In this document: in pieces, positions 16,173-24,704 of the stretch
Numbering within the stretch: the first letter of the stretch is position 1
Layout: every line of letters begins with the position of its first letter
NCBI GenBank assembly: GCA_039942715.1
Contig: JBDVBY010000011.1
Span: forward strand, 124,001 to 188,000
Source of the DNA: JABDJX01 sp039942715
GTDB lineage: Bacteria > Pseudomonadota > Alphaproteobacteria > Rhodobacterales > Rhodobacteraceae
DNA length: 64,000 bases
Direction: 5' to 3'
The notes under the pieces: model-generated
What the model was told of the DNA's origin: nothing
The model's database searches: none
The model's input: only the letters and a program-made list of their open reading frames with translations
Position numbers and translations under genes: made by a program

Positions 16173-17860
16173 GCGTGGGCTTTGTCATGCTTGCGCACGC
16201 AGCTCTCGATCGCGCTGGTCAGGTCGCGATTCATTTGGCGCAAGCAGGCTTTCCTCTGGTCATTCATGTGGACAGCAGGACCGCCGATCAGGCATTTGAT
16301 GCGATCACCACCCAGGTTGGGCATCTTGAGAACGTGCATTTTGCCGAAAGGACGCCGTGTGAGTGGGGCACCTGGTCGCTTGTGCAATCAAGCCGGGATG
16401 CTGCGGAAAAACTTCTGAATACCTATCCCGACCTCCACCATGTGATGCTGATTTCAGGATCGTGCCTGCCGATCAAACAACCAAATGAACTTGAGGCCTT
16501 CCTCCGAGCGCACCGCAGCACTGACTTTATTGAAAGTGTGACCATAGGCGACGTGCCCTGGACAAAAGGCGGTCTTAGCGATGAACGGTTCACTCTGACG
16601 TTTCCCTTCGCCTGGAAAAAAAACAAGCGGCTGTTTGATGCGTGGGTGGAAATTCAGCGTTTGGCCCGGCGCAAGCGCGCAATGCCCAAAGGATTACAGC
16701 CACATATGGGGTCGCAATGGTGGTGCCTTAGCCGTTCGACATTGGAACGCATTCTAAGGGATCAGAGGCGGGCTGAACTGGAAACCTTTTTCAGGGGTGT
16801 TTGGATTCCCGACGAAAGCTATTTTCAATCACTTGTGCGCCTTTATGGCAGCCGAGTAGAAAGCCGGTCGCTGACACTTTCCAAGTTTGATTTCCAAGGC
16901 AAACCGCACGTGTTCTATGACGATCATCTTTTGCTTTTGCGCCAAAGCCCGGCGTTTTTCGCGCGAAAAATCTGGCCCGGTGCCAACAGGCTCTTCCGTG
17001 TCTTCCTTTCAGAGCATCTTTCGCGCGAGACCAAAACCACGGTTTCAGCCGCGCAAGTTGATCGCACGTTTTCGCAGGCTATCACGCGCCGCACGCGCGG
17101 GCGCGCGGGTTTGGTTATGGCGGGGCGTTATCCGAACAAGGGGTTTGAAAATGGCGTGACGGCTGCCCCATACGCAGTTTTTCACGGCTTCAGCGATGTC
17201 TTTGAGAATTTTTCAACATGGGTGTCCAATGCCACAGGGAGCCGAGTTCATGGTCACTTGTTCGCGCGGGAACAAGTTGAATTTCATGGACGTCAAAAGG
17301 GATATGCTGGAGCAGTTTCCGACAGCGCCAAGGTGCGCGACTATGATGCCGCTTCTTTTTTACGAAATCTGATATGGAATACACGAGGCGAGCATCAATC
17401 GTTCATGTTCTCGGCGCGTGACAGGCAAAAAGTGTGCGCGACGCTAGCCAGCGATCGAAATGCGAATATTTCCGTGATCAGTGGTGCGTGGGCTTTGCCC
17501 TTGCTGCGGTCAGGTCGACCAACTGAGCAGGTGCGACGAATTGCGGCCATTTTGCAAAAAAGAGAAGCCGCCTTTTTGGAATTGTTGCATGCACGGGACA
17601 CGCGGTGCCGCGCGCGGATATGGACATTGGCCGAATTCCTAGAACGTCCGTTAGACACTTTGCAGGACATAGCAGACGGTATGTCTGGCGCCGAGCACCA
17701 TCTGGTTAGTGAATGCCCAGAAATGAAGCCTATGGAGGGTTTGGCCGCGTTCCTACAAAACTTGCGTAACGCAGGAATGAATCCGCATTTGGCAGGCGAT
17801 GTCATCGAGTCCGTCCCGGCAACGCGCCAGGGCTTTTTTCAGTCTATTGGGCCAATTTAA
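16169..17860 (+). CDS. Core-2/I-branching type N-acetylglucosaminyltransferase-like protein with C-terminal extension
   Basis: The 563-residue protein has an N-terminal half like the GT14 'Branch' family of beta-1,6-N-acetylglucosaminyltransferases: VMLAHAALDRAGQ, VIHVDSRTADQ, LISGSCLPIKQPNE and MGSQWWCLSRSTLERIL, and VWIPDESYFQSL with the conserved acidic pair. The C-terminal half (from about residue 300) is a separate domain seen mainly in Rhodobacteraceae (I recall it as DUF5928) of unknown role. It starts inside the stop of the preceding GT2 gene and its stop abuts the sulfotransferase ATG, so the three form one translational unit. It may add a branch that is then sulfated; that is inference. 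Confidence 0.82.
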   Translation: MSVGFVMLAHAALDRAGQVAIHLAQAGFPLVIHVDSRTADQAFDAITTQVGHLENVHFAERTPCEWGTWSLVQSSRDAAEKLLNTYPDLHHVMLISGSCLPIKQPNELEAFLRAHRSTDFIESVTIGDVPWTKGGLSDERFTLTFPFAWKKNKRLFDAWVEIQRLARRKRAMPKGLQPHMGSQWWCLSRSTLERILRDQRRAELETFFRGVWIPDESYFQSLVRLYGSRVESRSLTLSKFDFQGKPHVFYDDHLLLLRQSPAFFARKIWPGANRLFRVFLSEHLSRETKTTVSAAQVDRTFSQAITRRTRGRAGLVMAGRYPNKGFENGVTAAPYAVFHGFSDVFENFSTWVSNATGSRVHGHLFAREQVEFHGRQKGYAGAVSDSAKVRDYDAASFLRNLIWNTRGEHQSFMFSARDRQKVCATLASDRNANISVISGAWALPLLRSGRPTEQVRRIAAILQKREAAFLELLHARDTRCRARIWTLAEFLERPLDTLQDIADGMSGAEHHLVSECPEMKPMEGLAAFLQNLRNAGMNPHLAGDVIESVPATRQGFFQSIGPI

Positions 17861-19282
17861 ATGAGCAATTTTAAGTACTTCGTCGTTCTCGCAGGAATGC
17901 GAACAGGGTCCAACCTTTTGGAAGAACACCTTTCGGCTATGCCCGGCATCACGTCATTTGGCGAGTTGTTTAACCCTCACTTCTTTGGCAAACCTGATGT
18001 CCGCTCTCAATTTGGTTTGTCGATGGCTGCTCGCGACAGTGATCCGGTCCGCGTGATCAACGCGATGCGCGAGACTGCAGATGGGCTTTGTGGGTTTCGC
18101 CTGTTTTATGACCACGATGAACGTACCATTGATCACGTCCTGTCTGATCCGGAGGCTGCAAAAATCATCCTGACGAGGCGTCCAATCGATAGTTATGTCT
18201 CGCTTAAAATCGCGCGTAAAACTGGACAGTGGTGGCTTGGTGATATGACGTCCGCACGCGCTGCCAAAGTGCCTTTTGACGCTGAAGAATACGCCGAGTT
18301 TCTAAACACCCTAAACAGCTTTCAAGAAAAGTTGCGCCATGGCCTACAGGTGACAGGCCAAACTGCGTTTCACATCAACTACGACGATCTTTCTGAAGAC
18401 GAAATCATAACAGGTTTGGGCAAGTATCTGGGTGCTGACGGCCCACCCGATCCGTCCAAAGTGCGCGCAAAAGTGCAAAATCCAACGCCTGTAGGGGCGC
18501 GACTTACCAATCACACGGTTGCCGAAGAAGCGTTAAGAACGTTTGAAATGCCTGATCTCGGGCATCTGCCAAACCATGAGCCGGGACGCGGTCCAGGTCT
18601 AAAATTCTTTCGTGTCTGTCGATCCGCGTCGCTGCTTTATATGCCGATCCGAGGGGCCGGACACGACCCTATCCCCGACTGGCTGCGCTCTGTGGATCCT
18701 GACGGTGACATTCAGGGTGGGATGACGCAAAAAGACCTTCGCAAATGGAAGCGTCAAAATCCTGGGCACCGCTCGTTCACTGTTTTGCGCCACCCTCTAG
18801 ACCGCGCCTATGATGCGTTTTGCCGATTCATTCTGCCCGTGGATGAAGAAAACTACGGCGATATCCGCAGTGCACTCACCTTACAATACGATGTTCCTCT
18901 GCCTGAGGACCCCGAAAGCGACAGCTATGACTTGGATCAGCATCGCGCTGCATTCTCGGCTTTTCTTAAGTTTCTTGCAGGGAATCTTGGAGGACAAACG
19001 TCGCTTCGCGTCGACAACAGCTGGGCAACGCAAACAACGCTTTTGTATGCCATCGGGCAATTTCTGGTGCCGGATCGAGTGATTCGTGAGGAAGATTTGC
19101 CAAGTGTTCTACCGCAGGTCGCGAAAGAGGTTGGCGTCATTGAGGGAGAAGCGATTGTTAGCTTTGCGACAGAGGCTCGTTTCGCTTTGACTGACATTTA
19201 TGACAAAGAAATAGAGACGGCCTGTGAGGCCGCCTATCATCGTGATTACGTTATGCTTGGGTTCCGCGCCTGGCGCGATTAA
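17861..19282 (+). CDS. Two-domain sulfotransferase-like protein
   Basis: The protein has 473 residues. The N-terminal half begins YFVVLAGMRTGSNLLEEHL, which matches the 5'-phosphosulfate-binding loop of LPS/Nod-factor type (Stf0-like) sulfotransferases. AKIILTRRPIDSYVSLKIA is the 3'-phosphate motif. The second half, from about residue 245, carries another sulfotransferase-like signature: KFFRVCRSASLLY, then FTVLRHPLDRAYDAFCRF. Two such modules in one chain are unusual and may sulfate two positions. It follows the branching transferase with no gap. CysQ, which removes the PAP by-product, is at the head of the same gene run. Its TAA interlocks with that of ptsN in TTAA. Confidence 0.83.
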   Translation: MSNFKYFVVLAGMRTGSNLLEEHLSAMPGITSFGELFNPHFFGKPDVRSQFGLSMAARDSDPVRVINAMRETADGLCGFRLFYDHDERTIDHVLSDPEAAKIILTRRPIDSYVSLKIARKTGQWWLGDMTSARAAKVPFDAEEYAEFLNTLNSFQEKLRHGLQVTGQTAFHINYDDLSEDEIITGLGKYLGADGPPDPSKVRAKVQNPTPVGARLTNHTVAEEALRTFEMPDLGHLPNHEPGRGPGLKFFRVCRSASLLYMPIRGAGHDPIPDWLRSVDPDGDIQGGMTQKDLRKWKRQNPGHRSFTVLRHPLDRAYDAFCRFILPVDEENYGDIRSALTLQYDVPLPEDPESDSYDLDQHRAAFSAFLKFLAGNLGGQTSLRVDNSWATQTTLLYAIGQFLVPDRVIREEDLPSVLPQVAKEVGVIEGEAIVSFATEARFALTDIYDKEIETACEAAYHRDYVMLGFRAWRD

Positions 19283-19743
19283 GCAGCTTGGCTTTTTGGT
19301 GGCTCGGTAAGCAGCGTGTGCAAGGTTGTTGCATCGGCATTCGCCCGCAGCTTTGTGCAAAGACCGCCATCGCGCATTGTACGAGAAACAAGCGCCAAAG
19401 CTTTGAGGTGTTCAACGCCCGCATCTTGAGGTGCAAGCAGCCCAAACACCAAATCAACAGGCTGTTTGTCGACAGATTCGAATTCTAGTGCCTGATCAAG
19501 GCGCACAAAAAGTCCCAAAACGCGATCCAGCCCTTCGAGGCGTGCATGTGGCAGCGCAATGCCTTTGCCAACACCAGTGGGCCCAAGTGTCTCGCGTTCC
19601 TGCAAAGCAGAGGCAACAGCGCCAGCTTTCAGATCGTATGCAGCGCCAGCCAAATCGCCAATTTCCTGAAAAAGACGTTTTTTACTGCTGATCGTTCCGA
19701 CAGAACGCACTGCGCTGGCACCCAAGATTGCTTCTACATCCAT
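19279..19743 (-). CDS. ptsN: PTS IIA-like nitrogen regulatory protein PtsN
   Basis: PtsN (EIIA-Ntr) is the terminal phospho-acceptor of the nitrogen phosphotransferase system and regulates potassium and nitrogen metabolism and carbon storage. The ATG at 19743 gives 154 residues, the family length. A frame open to 19830 would overlap hpf and adds a non-family N-terminus, so it was rejected. The phosphorylated His is in GIALPHARLEGL, and ERETLGPTGVGKG precedes it as usual. It lies 37 bp after hpf. EI-Ntr and NPr genes are not in the window. Confidence 0.94.
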   Translation of the reverse strand: MDVEAILGASAVRSVGTISSKKRLFQEIGDLAGAAYDLKAGAVASALQERETLGPTGVGKGIALPHARLEGLDRVLGLFVRLDQALEFESVDKQPVDLVFGLLAPQDAGVEHLKALALVSRTMRDGGLCTKLRANADATTLHTLLTEPPKSQAA

Positions 19744-19780
19744 GACTTTTACCGTTTCCGCCAATACACTAAATCGTTGC

Positions 19781-20350
19781 CTACGCAGGATCGATCCAGC
19801 CAATGTTTCCGTCTTCGCGCCGGTATACAATGTTTACACCGGCATTCTGCTTTTCGTTCCGAAAGACCAAAACAGGTGCTCCCGCCAGTTCCATCTGCAT
19901 TACGGCTTCGCCAACAGTTAACGAAGGTATCTTCGTCTCCATCTCAGCGATTATCATAGGCTGCAGTGTTTCCGGCTCAGCGTCGTCAGACCCTTCCGAT
20001 GATGCGAGGATATAAGAGGACGCGTCCGAAAGTTCAACCGGTTGTGCACGGTCTTTATGATGATCCTTAAGGCGGCGTTTATAGCGGCGCAGTTGCTTTT
20101 CCAGCTTTTCACAGCAGCTATCAAAAGCAGCATAAATTTCTGTTTCGTGCCCTTTTGCTTGCGCCGTCAAGCCAGTTGAAAGGTGAACTGTTGCCTCGCA
20201 GACATGCTCATGACCACTTTTTGAGAAAACAACATTCGCGTCCGTCGGACGTTCTGCATACTTGGCGACAACATCGTCAACGTTTTCACGGACATGGGTC
20301 TGCAACGCTTCACCGATGTCGATTTGTTTTCCAGTGATCTGATACTGCAT
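19781..20350 (-). CDS. hpf: Long-form ribosome hibernation promoting factor
   Basis: Long HPF dimerises 70S ribosomes into inactive 100S particles in stationary phase. The protein has 189 residues: an N-terminal beta-alpha domain (MQYQITGKQIDIGEALQTH to about residue 100), a variable linker, and the C-terminal dimerisation domain (SLTVGEAVMQMELAGAPVLVFRN, then VVYRREDGNIGWIDP-like ending). ATG 20350 was chosen because AGGGAGAAAG lies just upstream; an ATG at 20377 would place that site inside the gene. It sits between lptB and ptsN, the usual neighbourhood, but the rpoN gene that often separates lptB from hpf is absent. Confidence 0.95.
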   Translation of the reverse strand: MQYQITGKQIDIGEALQTHVRENVDDVVAKYAERPTDANVVFSKSGHEHVCEATVHLSTGLTAQAKGHETEIYAAFDSCCEKLEKQLRRYKRRLKDHHKDRAQPVELSDASSYILASSEGSDDAEPETLQPMIIAEMETKIPSLTVGEAVMQMELAGAPVLVFRNEKQNAGVNIVYRREDGNIGWIDPA

Positions 20351-20536
20351 ATAGGTCTTTCTCCCTTTGAAATGCACGCATTATCCCGCGCACAATGGGT
20401 GCGTCAGTTTTGGCTGACTGTCTGAGATATGAGCGATTTAGGCTCGAAGCGGAGCCTTGAAATAAGGTGCTTCATTGCCCCTATTCTGGCGACAAAGGGG
20501 GGTCAACGTCAATGAGTCGTTGGTTAATTCTGCCGA

Positions 20537-21289
20537 TTACCTGCGGAAACTTTGCCCAAGATAGACATTGCGTACCTTCTCGTCGCGCACCACCTCGTCG
20601 GCTGTGCCGCTCATTAAAACGCCACCATCATGCAGAATATAGGCACGATCCACGATTTCTAGCGTTTCGCGCACGTTGTGGTCGGTGATCAGTACGCCAA
20701 TGCCTCGGCTTTTTAGGTCCATCACCAGATCGCGGATGTCTCCTACAGCGATTGGATCAATTCCGGGAAAAGGTTCATCAAGCAGTAGATATTTTGGATT
20801 TGCCGCCAGACTGCGCGCGATTTCACAGCGTCTTCGCTCACCGCCCGAAAGCGCAACAGAGGGCGTGCGGCGCAGGTGTGCGATAGAAAACTCGTTCAAC
20901 AGCTCTTCAAGACGCTCGCGTCGTTTTGTTCTGTCTTTTTCAACAATCTCTAGAATTGCGAGTATATTGTCCTCGACATTCAAGCCCTGAAAGATCGAGC
21001 GTTCTTGCGGCAAATAGCCAATCCCCATCTGCGCACGGCGATACATCGGAAAGGACGTCACATCTTTGCCGTCGATGGTAACCTGCCCACCATCGGGCAT
21101 GACCAGACCAGCAATAGAGTAAAAGCAAGTGGTCTTGCCCGACCCGTTCGGCCCCAGCAGGGCAACAACTTCGCCGCGGGTCAGCTCAAGGCTGACATCA
21201 CGGATAACAGGGCGTTTACGGTAAGATTTGCGTAGATTGCTGACTTTAAGGCCTTGCTCACCGTGGGATATGGTCAGTTCAGGGGCCAT
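20537..21289 (-). CDS. lptB: LPS export ABC transporter ATP-binding protein LptB
   Basis: LptB powers extraction of lipopolysaccharide from the inner membrane with LptF and LptG. The protein has 250 residues. Walker A is GPNGSGKTT, the signature is ALSGGERRR, Walker B is YLLLDEPFPGIDPIAVGDI, and the switch His is in LITDHNVRETL. The Q-loop YLPQERSIF is present. ATG 21289 overlaps the lptA TGA by one base; the TTG at 21292 was rejected. It forms a compact run lptC-lptA-lptB on the minus strand. lptF and lptG are elsewhere. Confidence 0.97.
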   Translation of the reverse strand: MAPELTISHGEQGLKVSNLRKSYRKRPVIRDVSLELTRGEVVALLGPNGSGKTTCFYSIAGLVMPDGGQVTIDGKDVTSFPMYRRAQMGIGYLPQERSIFQGLNVEDNILAILEIVEKDRTKRRERLEELLNEFSIAHLRRTPSVALSGGERRRCEIARSLAANPKYLLLDEPFPGIDPIAVGDIRDLVMDLKSRGIGVLITDHNVRETLEIVDRAYILHDGGVLMSGTADEVVRDEKVRNVYLGQSFRR

Positions 21290-21786
21290 CAATTGTCACC
21301 AGCCGGCGTGAAAATCGTGCGCACACGCCCTTCCATGCGACCCTGACCCGAGTTCAGATCAACGACTAGTTTTTCACCTGAAATAGCGTTCTGACCTTGA
21401 GTCAAAATCACATCGCCTGAAAGCTGAACGGTGCCTTGCTCAACGGAATAGGTCGCCTCGCGCGCTTCCACTGCGTCCTTTGCAGTGACAAAAGTAACGC
21501 CGCCAGTCGCCTTCAGGCTGGATATACCGTTCGCAGCTCCATCAGTTTGAGCATAAACTACAGCAACGCGGCCCGCACTCATTCGGACCTCGCCCTGAAC
21601 AACTAAAACATTGCCCGCGAAAACCGCCTGTCCGTTGGATTGGTCGATACTGAGCTCGTCGGCAGACACTTCAACCTGTTGCGTTCGGTCAAAGGCGCTT
21701 GTGCCAAGCGCGATGTTGGCACTTTGGGCAGTGGCGATGCCACCAGCCAAGGCCATGAACAGAGCAATTACAGTTACCTTTAACAC
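21289..21786 (-). CDS. lptA: Lipopolysaccharide transport periplasmic protein LptA
   Basis: LptA forms the periplasmic bridge that carries lipopolysaccharide from LptC to LptD. The protein has 165 residues. The signal peptide (VIALFMALAGGIATAQS) is followed by an OstA/LptA beta-jellyroll: VEVSADELSIDQSNGQAVFAGNV and later SGDVILTQGQNAISGEKLVVDLNSGQ, the two typical repeat strands. It overlaps lptB by one base and follows lptC by 12 bp, so the three are coexpressed. The length is ordinary for alphaproteobacteria. Confidence 0.94.
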   Translation of the reverse strand: MLKVTVIALFMALAGGIATAQSANIALGTSAFDRTQQVEVSADELSIDQSNGQAVFAGNVLVVQGEVRMSAGRVAVVYAQTDGAANGISSLKATGGVTFVTAKDAVEAREATYSVEQGTVQLSGDVILTQGQNAISGEKLVVDLNSGQGRMEGRVRTIFTPAGDN

Positions 21787-21798
21787 CGTGTTCTCCGG

Positions 21799-22404
21799 TT
21801 AGGGTCTTGGAAGGTATAGCAATCGTACACCCTCATTGAAAACAAGAAGATACCCGCCGTCGGAATTTGTTCGCCGGGTGAGTTCCATCCGCCCTGCCGT
21901 CAGTGTCCCTGCCGGTCCCTCTGCAGTAATGCTGCCGTCCGTCGTGACGCGAGCTTCATTGATGCCAGCGAGGATCCGATCAGACGTGACTGTGTAGCCT
22001 GTCGAACTCTCAAGAACAGCGCCCCCTTGCAAAATCGCTTCACCACCAGATACGTCCACAATGCCTGTCGGGCTCGCAATGCTGATCTGAGCGTTGTCAG
22101 GCCACAACAGTTTGGCAGTCAGATCAACGCCTGTCAGACGGTCGCGCTGGGTCTCTCCGGGACGGATCGACTCGGCAGACATCGAAATTGCGACACCGTC
22201 TTCTGTCACGGCTCCAAATGCAGGCTTTGTTACGCCTTGCTCGCGCAGCAAACGTTCAACATCAACATCAGCGTAAGGAATGGCCGCGTCCGGGTCCAAA
22301 GTTTCAGCCACAAAAAACAACGTCGACAGAATCGCCAAAGCGGTCAGCGGTAAGGCCACTTTCAGCCAGCGCACCATGCGCGAATATGTGTCGGCCGTTG
22401 TCAT
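21799..22404 (-). CDS. lptC: LPS export ABC transporter periplasmic protein LptC
   Basis: LptC anchors the periplasmic lipopolysaccharide bridge to the LptB2FG transporter. With ATG 22404 the protein has 201 residues: a short cytoplasmic start, one transmembrane helix (WLKVALPLTALAILSTLFFV, about residues 12-31), and a periplasmic LptC fold containing RLTGVDLTAKLLWPDNAQISI. The open frame extends to an ATG at 22458 that would overlap rnd by 31 bases. The shorter start is preferred because it matches family N-termini, though its ribosome-binding site is poor. It lies downstream of rnd and directly upstream of lptA. Confidence 0.9.
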   Translation of the reverse strand: MTTADTYSRMVRWLKVALPLTALAILSTLFFVAETLDPDAAIPYADVDVERLLREQGVTKPAFGAVTEDGVAISMSAESIRPGETQRDRLTGVDLTAKLLWPDNAQISIASPTGIVDVSGGEAILQGGAVLESSTGYTVTSDRILAGINEARVTTDGSITAEGPAGTLTAGRMELTRRTNSDGGYLLVFNEGVRLLYLPRP

Positions 22405-22427
22405 GCCAGACGTATAAGGGAAAAACT

Positions 22428-23039
22428 TCAGTGAGCGAAGATGTCGATCTCGGGCCATCCGGCAAGATCCAGCCGGGCGCGCGTTGGCAGGAAATCAAAA
22501 GTAGCCTGAGCAAGATCACTACGCCCTTCGCGGGCAAGTCGTTCGTCGAGCTTTTCCTTAAGCTGGTGAAGGTACAAGACATCAGAAGCCGCATATTCAA
22601 GTTGAGCGTCCGAAAGTGTTACTGCGCCCCAGTCACTCATTTGCTGAAGCTTCGAAATGTCGATGCTCAGCAATTCATCCAGCAGATTTTTCAAACCGTG
22701 ACGATCAGTATAAGTGCGGATCAGCTTTGAGGCGATTTTGGTGCAATAGACAGGGGCGGTAAGCGCGCCAAAGGCGTTGAACATGGCAGCAATGTCAAAA
22801 CGACCAAAGTGAAAAAGCTTCAGTACTTCTGGATCGGTCAACAGGCGTTCAAGGTTTGGCGCACTGCTCTGACCTTTTTCAATCTGGACAAGATGCGCAT
22901 CGCCGTCCCCACTGGACAATTGTACCAAGCAAAGGCGGTCGCGATGCGGGTTGAGCCCCATAGTCTCGCAATCAATGGCAACAGAACTTCCTAGATCAAG
23001 ACCGTCTGGGAGGTCGCGCTGATAAACGTGGTTGGCCAA
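22428..23039 (-). CDS. rnd: Short ribonuclease D (DEDD 3'-5' exonuclease)
   Basis: RNase D trims the 3' ends of tRNA precursors and other small RNAs. TTG 23039 is chosen because GGAG lies eight bases upstream and the resulting N-terminus (LANHVYQRDLPDG) matches the family. It gives 203 residues rather than the 219 of the longest frame. The DEDDy motifs are visible: AIDCETMGL (D and E), HFGRFDIAAM (D), and YAASDVLYLHQL (Y and D). The C-terminal HRDC domains of the E. coli enzyme are absent, as is usual for the short alphaproteobacterial form. It heads the lptCAB run. Confidence 0.93.
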   Translation of the reverse strand: MANHVYQRDLPDGLDLGSSVAIDCETMGLNPHRDRLCLVQLSSGDGDAHLVQIEKGQSSAPNLERLLTDPEVLKLFHFGRFDIAAMFNAFGALTAPVYCTKIASKLIRTYTDRHGLKNLLDELLSIDISKLQQMSDWGAVTLSDAQLEYAASDVLYLHQLKEKLDERLAREGRSDLAQATFDFLPTRARLDLAGWPEIDIFAH

Positions 23040-23132
23040 ATTCTTGCTCCATCGGTTTTCAGCTTGGTGCCTAGCAGGGCGGCTCAAGTCAACATAAAGG
23101 ATCCGATGATTTTAAAACGAGGCTGATTAAAG

Positions 23133-23249
23133 TTGAAACCAAACAGAAAAACAGACACTAAATTGAGCATTATTGCTCTGGGAGGGGTTTTCACGTGCGC
23201 GCTTGCAACGATTGGTCCCCAAGCACAGGACGTCACTCTCGATGATTAA
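23133..23249 (+). CDS. Possible small or truncated exported protein overlapping the aldehyde dehydrogenase start
   Basis: A 38-codon frame from TTG 23133 to TAA 23249 encodes a signal-peptide-like sequence: a basic start (LKPNRKTDTK), a hydrophobic core (LSIIALGGVFTCALATIGP) and an AQAQD-like cleavage site followed by only a few acidic residues. GAGG lies about ten bases upstream. The stop overlaps the ATG of the aldehyde dehydrogenase by eight bases. It may be the remnant of an exported protein cut short, a small secreted peptide, or a leader that couples translation. No homology can be claimed from so short a frame. Confidence 0.4.
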   Translation: MKPNRKTDTKLSIIALGGVFTCALATIGPQAQDVTLDD

Positions 23250-24693
23250 ACCGCTAGGGATTGATCCAACGCAGTGCTTTGTTGCCGGGGCTTGGGTCCC
23301 AGCGCATTCAGGCCAAACGCTTGATCTGACAAATCCGTCTGATGGCAGCACATTGTGTGCGATTGCGCGCTCTGATTCTTCAGATGTTGACGCGGCAGTG
23401 CAAGCGGCACAATCCGCGCTGGATAATGAATGGGGAAACGCAACCGCAGCCGAGCGTGGGCGCGTTTTGGCAAAGGTCGGCCAGCGTATTCTAGAGAATG
23501 CAGACGAGCTTACGCGTTTAGAGGCGCTGGACGTCGGAAAGCCATTAAAACAAGCGCGCGCGGATGTTCTGGCTTTGGCGCGCTATATGGAGTTCTACGC
23601 CGGAGCCGCTGACAAGCTCCACGGGCAAACGATCCCATATCTTGACGGTTACACAGTTTATACTTTGCGTGAACCGCACGGCGTGACGGGTCATATCATT
23701 CCTTGGAATTACCCGATGCAGATTATTGGCAGGTCTGTTGGAGCGGCTTTGGCTGTTGGAAATGCTTGTGTGCTTAAACCAGCTGAAGAAGCCTGCTTAA
23801 CAGCACTCGCGTTTGCCGAACTCGCCCATAGTGCTGGCCTTCCTGCTGGGGCCTTAAACGTCGTGCCTGGCCTTGGAGCAGAAACTGGCGCTGCGCTCTC
23901 AGCGCATCCTGGCGTTAACCACATGTCATTCACCGGTTCGGTTGGGGTTGGTAAAATCATTCAGGCAACGGCCGCACAGAATATCGTGCCAGTCACACTT
24001 GAACTTGGTGGTAAATCTCCACAGGTGGTGTTTGAAGACGCCGATCTCAAAGCCGCTTTGCCGTTTCTGGTGAACGCAGGCATCCAAAATGCAGGTCAAA
24101 CCTGTTCCGCCTCATCCCGAATTCTGGTGCAGCGCGGCCTTCATGATCAGGTGGTTGAGGCGATGGGCGCGCGTTACAGTAATTTGCGCGCAGGTCCTGC
24201 GCTGGATGACCTGGACGTTGGTCCGCTGGTTTCCATGCGACAAAAAGAGATTGTCGAAGGTTTTCTCGCCAAAGGCACGGATCTAAGAAGTGTCGCCCAA
24301 GGTCAGATCATCGGAGATGCCCCAAGCGGCGGTGCCTACGTTTGCCCAACGCTTTTCGCTGATGTCGCGCCCGATCACAGCTTGGCGCAAGACGAGATTT
24401 TCGGCCCTGTACAAGTGATAATGCCATTCGATGACGAAGACGAAGCTGTCGCCATCGCCAATGGAACAGACTTTGGTCTGGTTGCGTCATGCTGGACCCG
24501 AGACGGCGCGCGACAAATGCGTATGGCCAAACGGTTGCGCGCTGGGCAAGTGTTCTTGAACAACTACGGCGCAGGTGGCGGAGTTGAGTTACCCTTTGGC
24601 GGAACCGGGTTGTCGGGTCATGGACGCGAGAAAGGGTTCGAGGCACTGTACGGGTTCTCGGTTCTAAAGACTGTAGCGGCCTTGCACGGCTAA
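23242..24693 (+). CDS. NAD-dependent aldehyde dehydrogenase (betaine-aldehyde dehydrogenase-like)
   Basis: The 483-residue protein oxidises an aldehyde to its acid with NAD(P). Family motifs are intact: WNYPMQIIGRSVGAALAVGN (cofactor and oxyanion Asn), SFTGSVGVGK, the general-base Glu in LELGGKSPQVV, the catalytic Cys in QNAGQTCSASSR, and the C-terminal LPFGGTGLSGHGREKG. The overall sequence is closest in feel to betaine or gamma-aminobutyraldehyde dehydrogenases, but the substrate is not assignable. ATG 23242 starts at the family N-terminus; the frame is open to a TTG at 23173. It is followed after 11 bp by an SDR gene, making a three-gene catabolic operon. Confidence 0.92.
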   Translation: MIKPLGIDPTQCFVAGAWVPAHSGQTLDLTNPSDGSTLCAIARSDSSDVDAAVQAAQSALDNEWGNATAAERGRVLAKVGQRILENADELTRLEALDVGKPLKQARADVLALARYMEFYAGAADKLHGQTIPYLDGYTVYTLREPHGVTGHIIPWNYPMQIIGRSVGAALAVGNACVLKPAEEACLTALAFAELAHSAGLPAGALNVVPGLGAETGAALSAHPGVNHMSFTGSVGVGKIIQATAAQNIVPVTLELGGKSPQVVFEDADLKAALPFLVNAGIQNAGQTCSASSRILVQRGLHDQVVEAMGARYSNLRAGPALDDLDVGPLVSMRQKEIVEGFLAKGTDLRSVAQGQIIGDAPSGGAYVCPTLFADVAPDHSLAQDEIFGPVQVIMPFDDEDEAVAIANGTDFGLVASCWTRDGARQMRMAKRLRAGQVFLNNYGAGGGVELPFGGTGLSGHGREKGFEALYGFSVLKTVAALHG

Positions 24694-24704
24694 GGGGGAA
24701 GCAA

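Noticed and set aside
20440..20457. AGGCTC/GAGCCT hairpin downstream of lptB
   Set aside because: The stem is only six bases long with no U-run on the minus strand, too weak to call a terminator.
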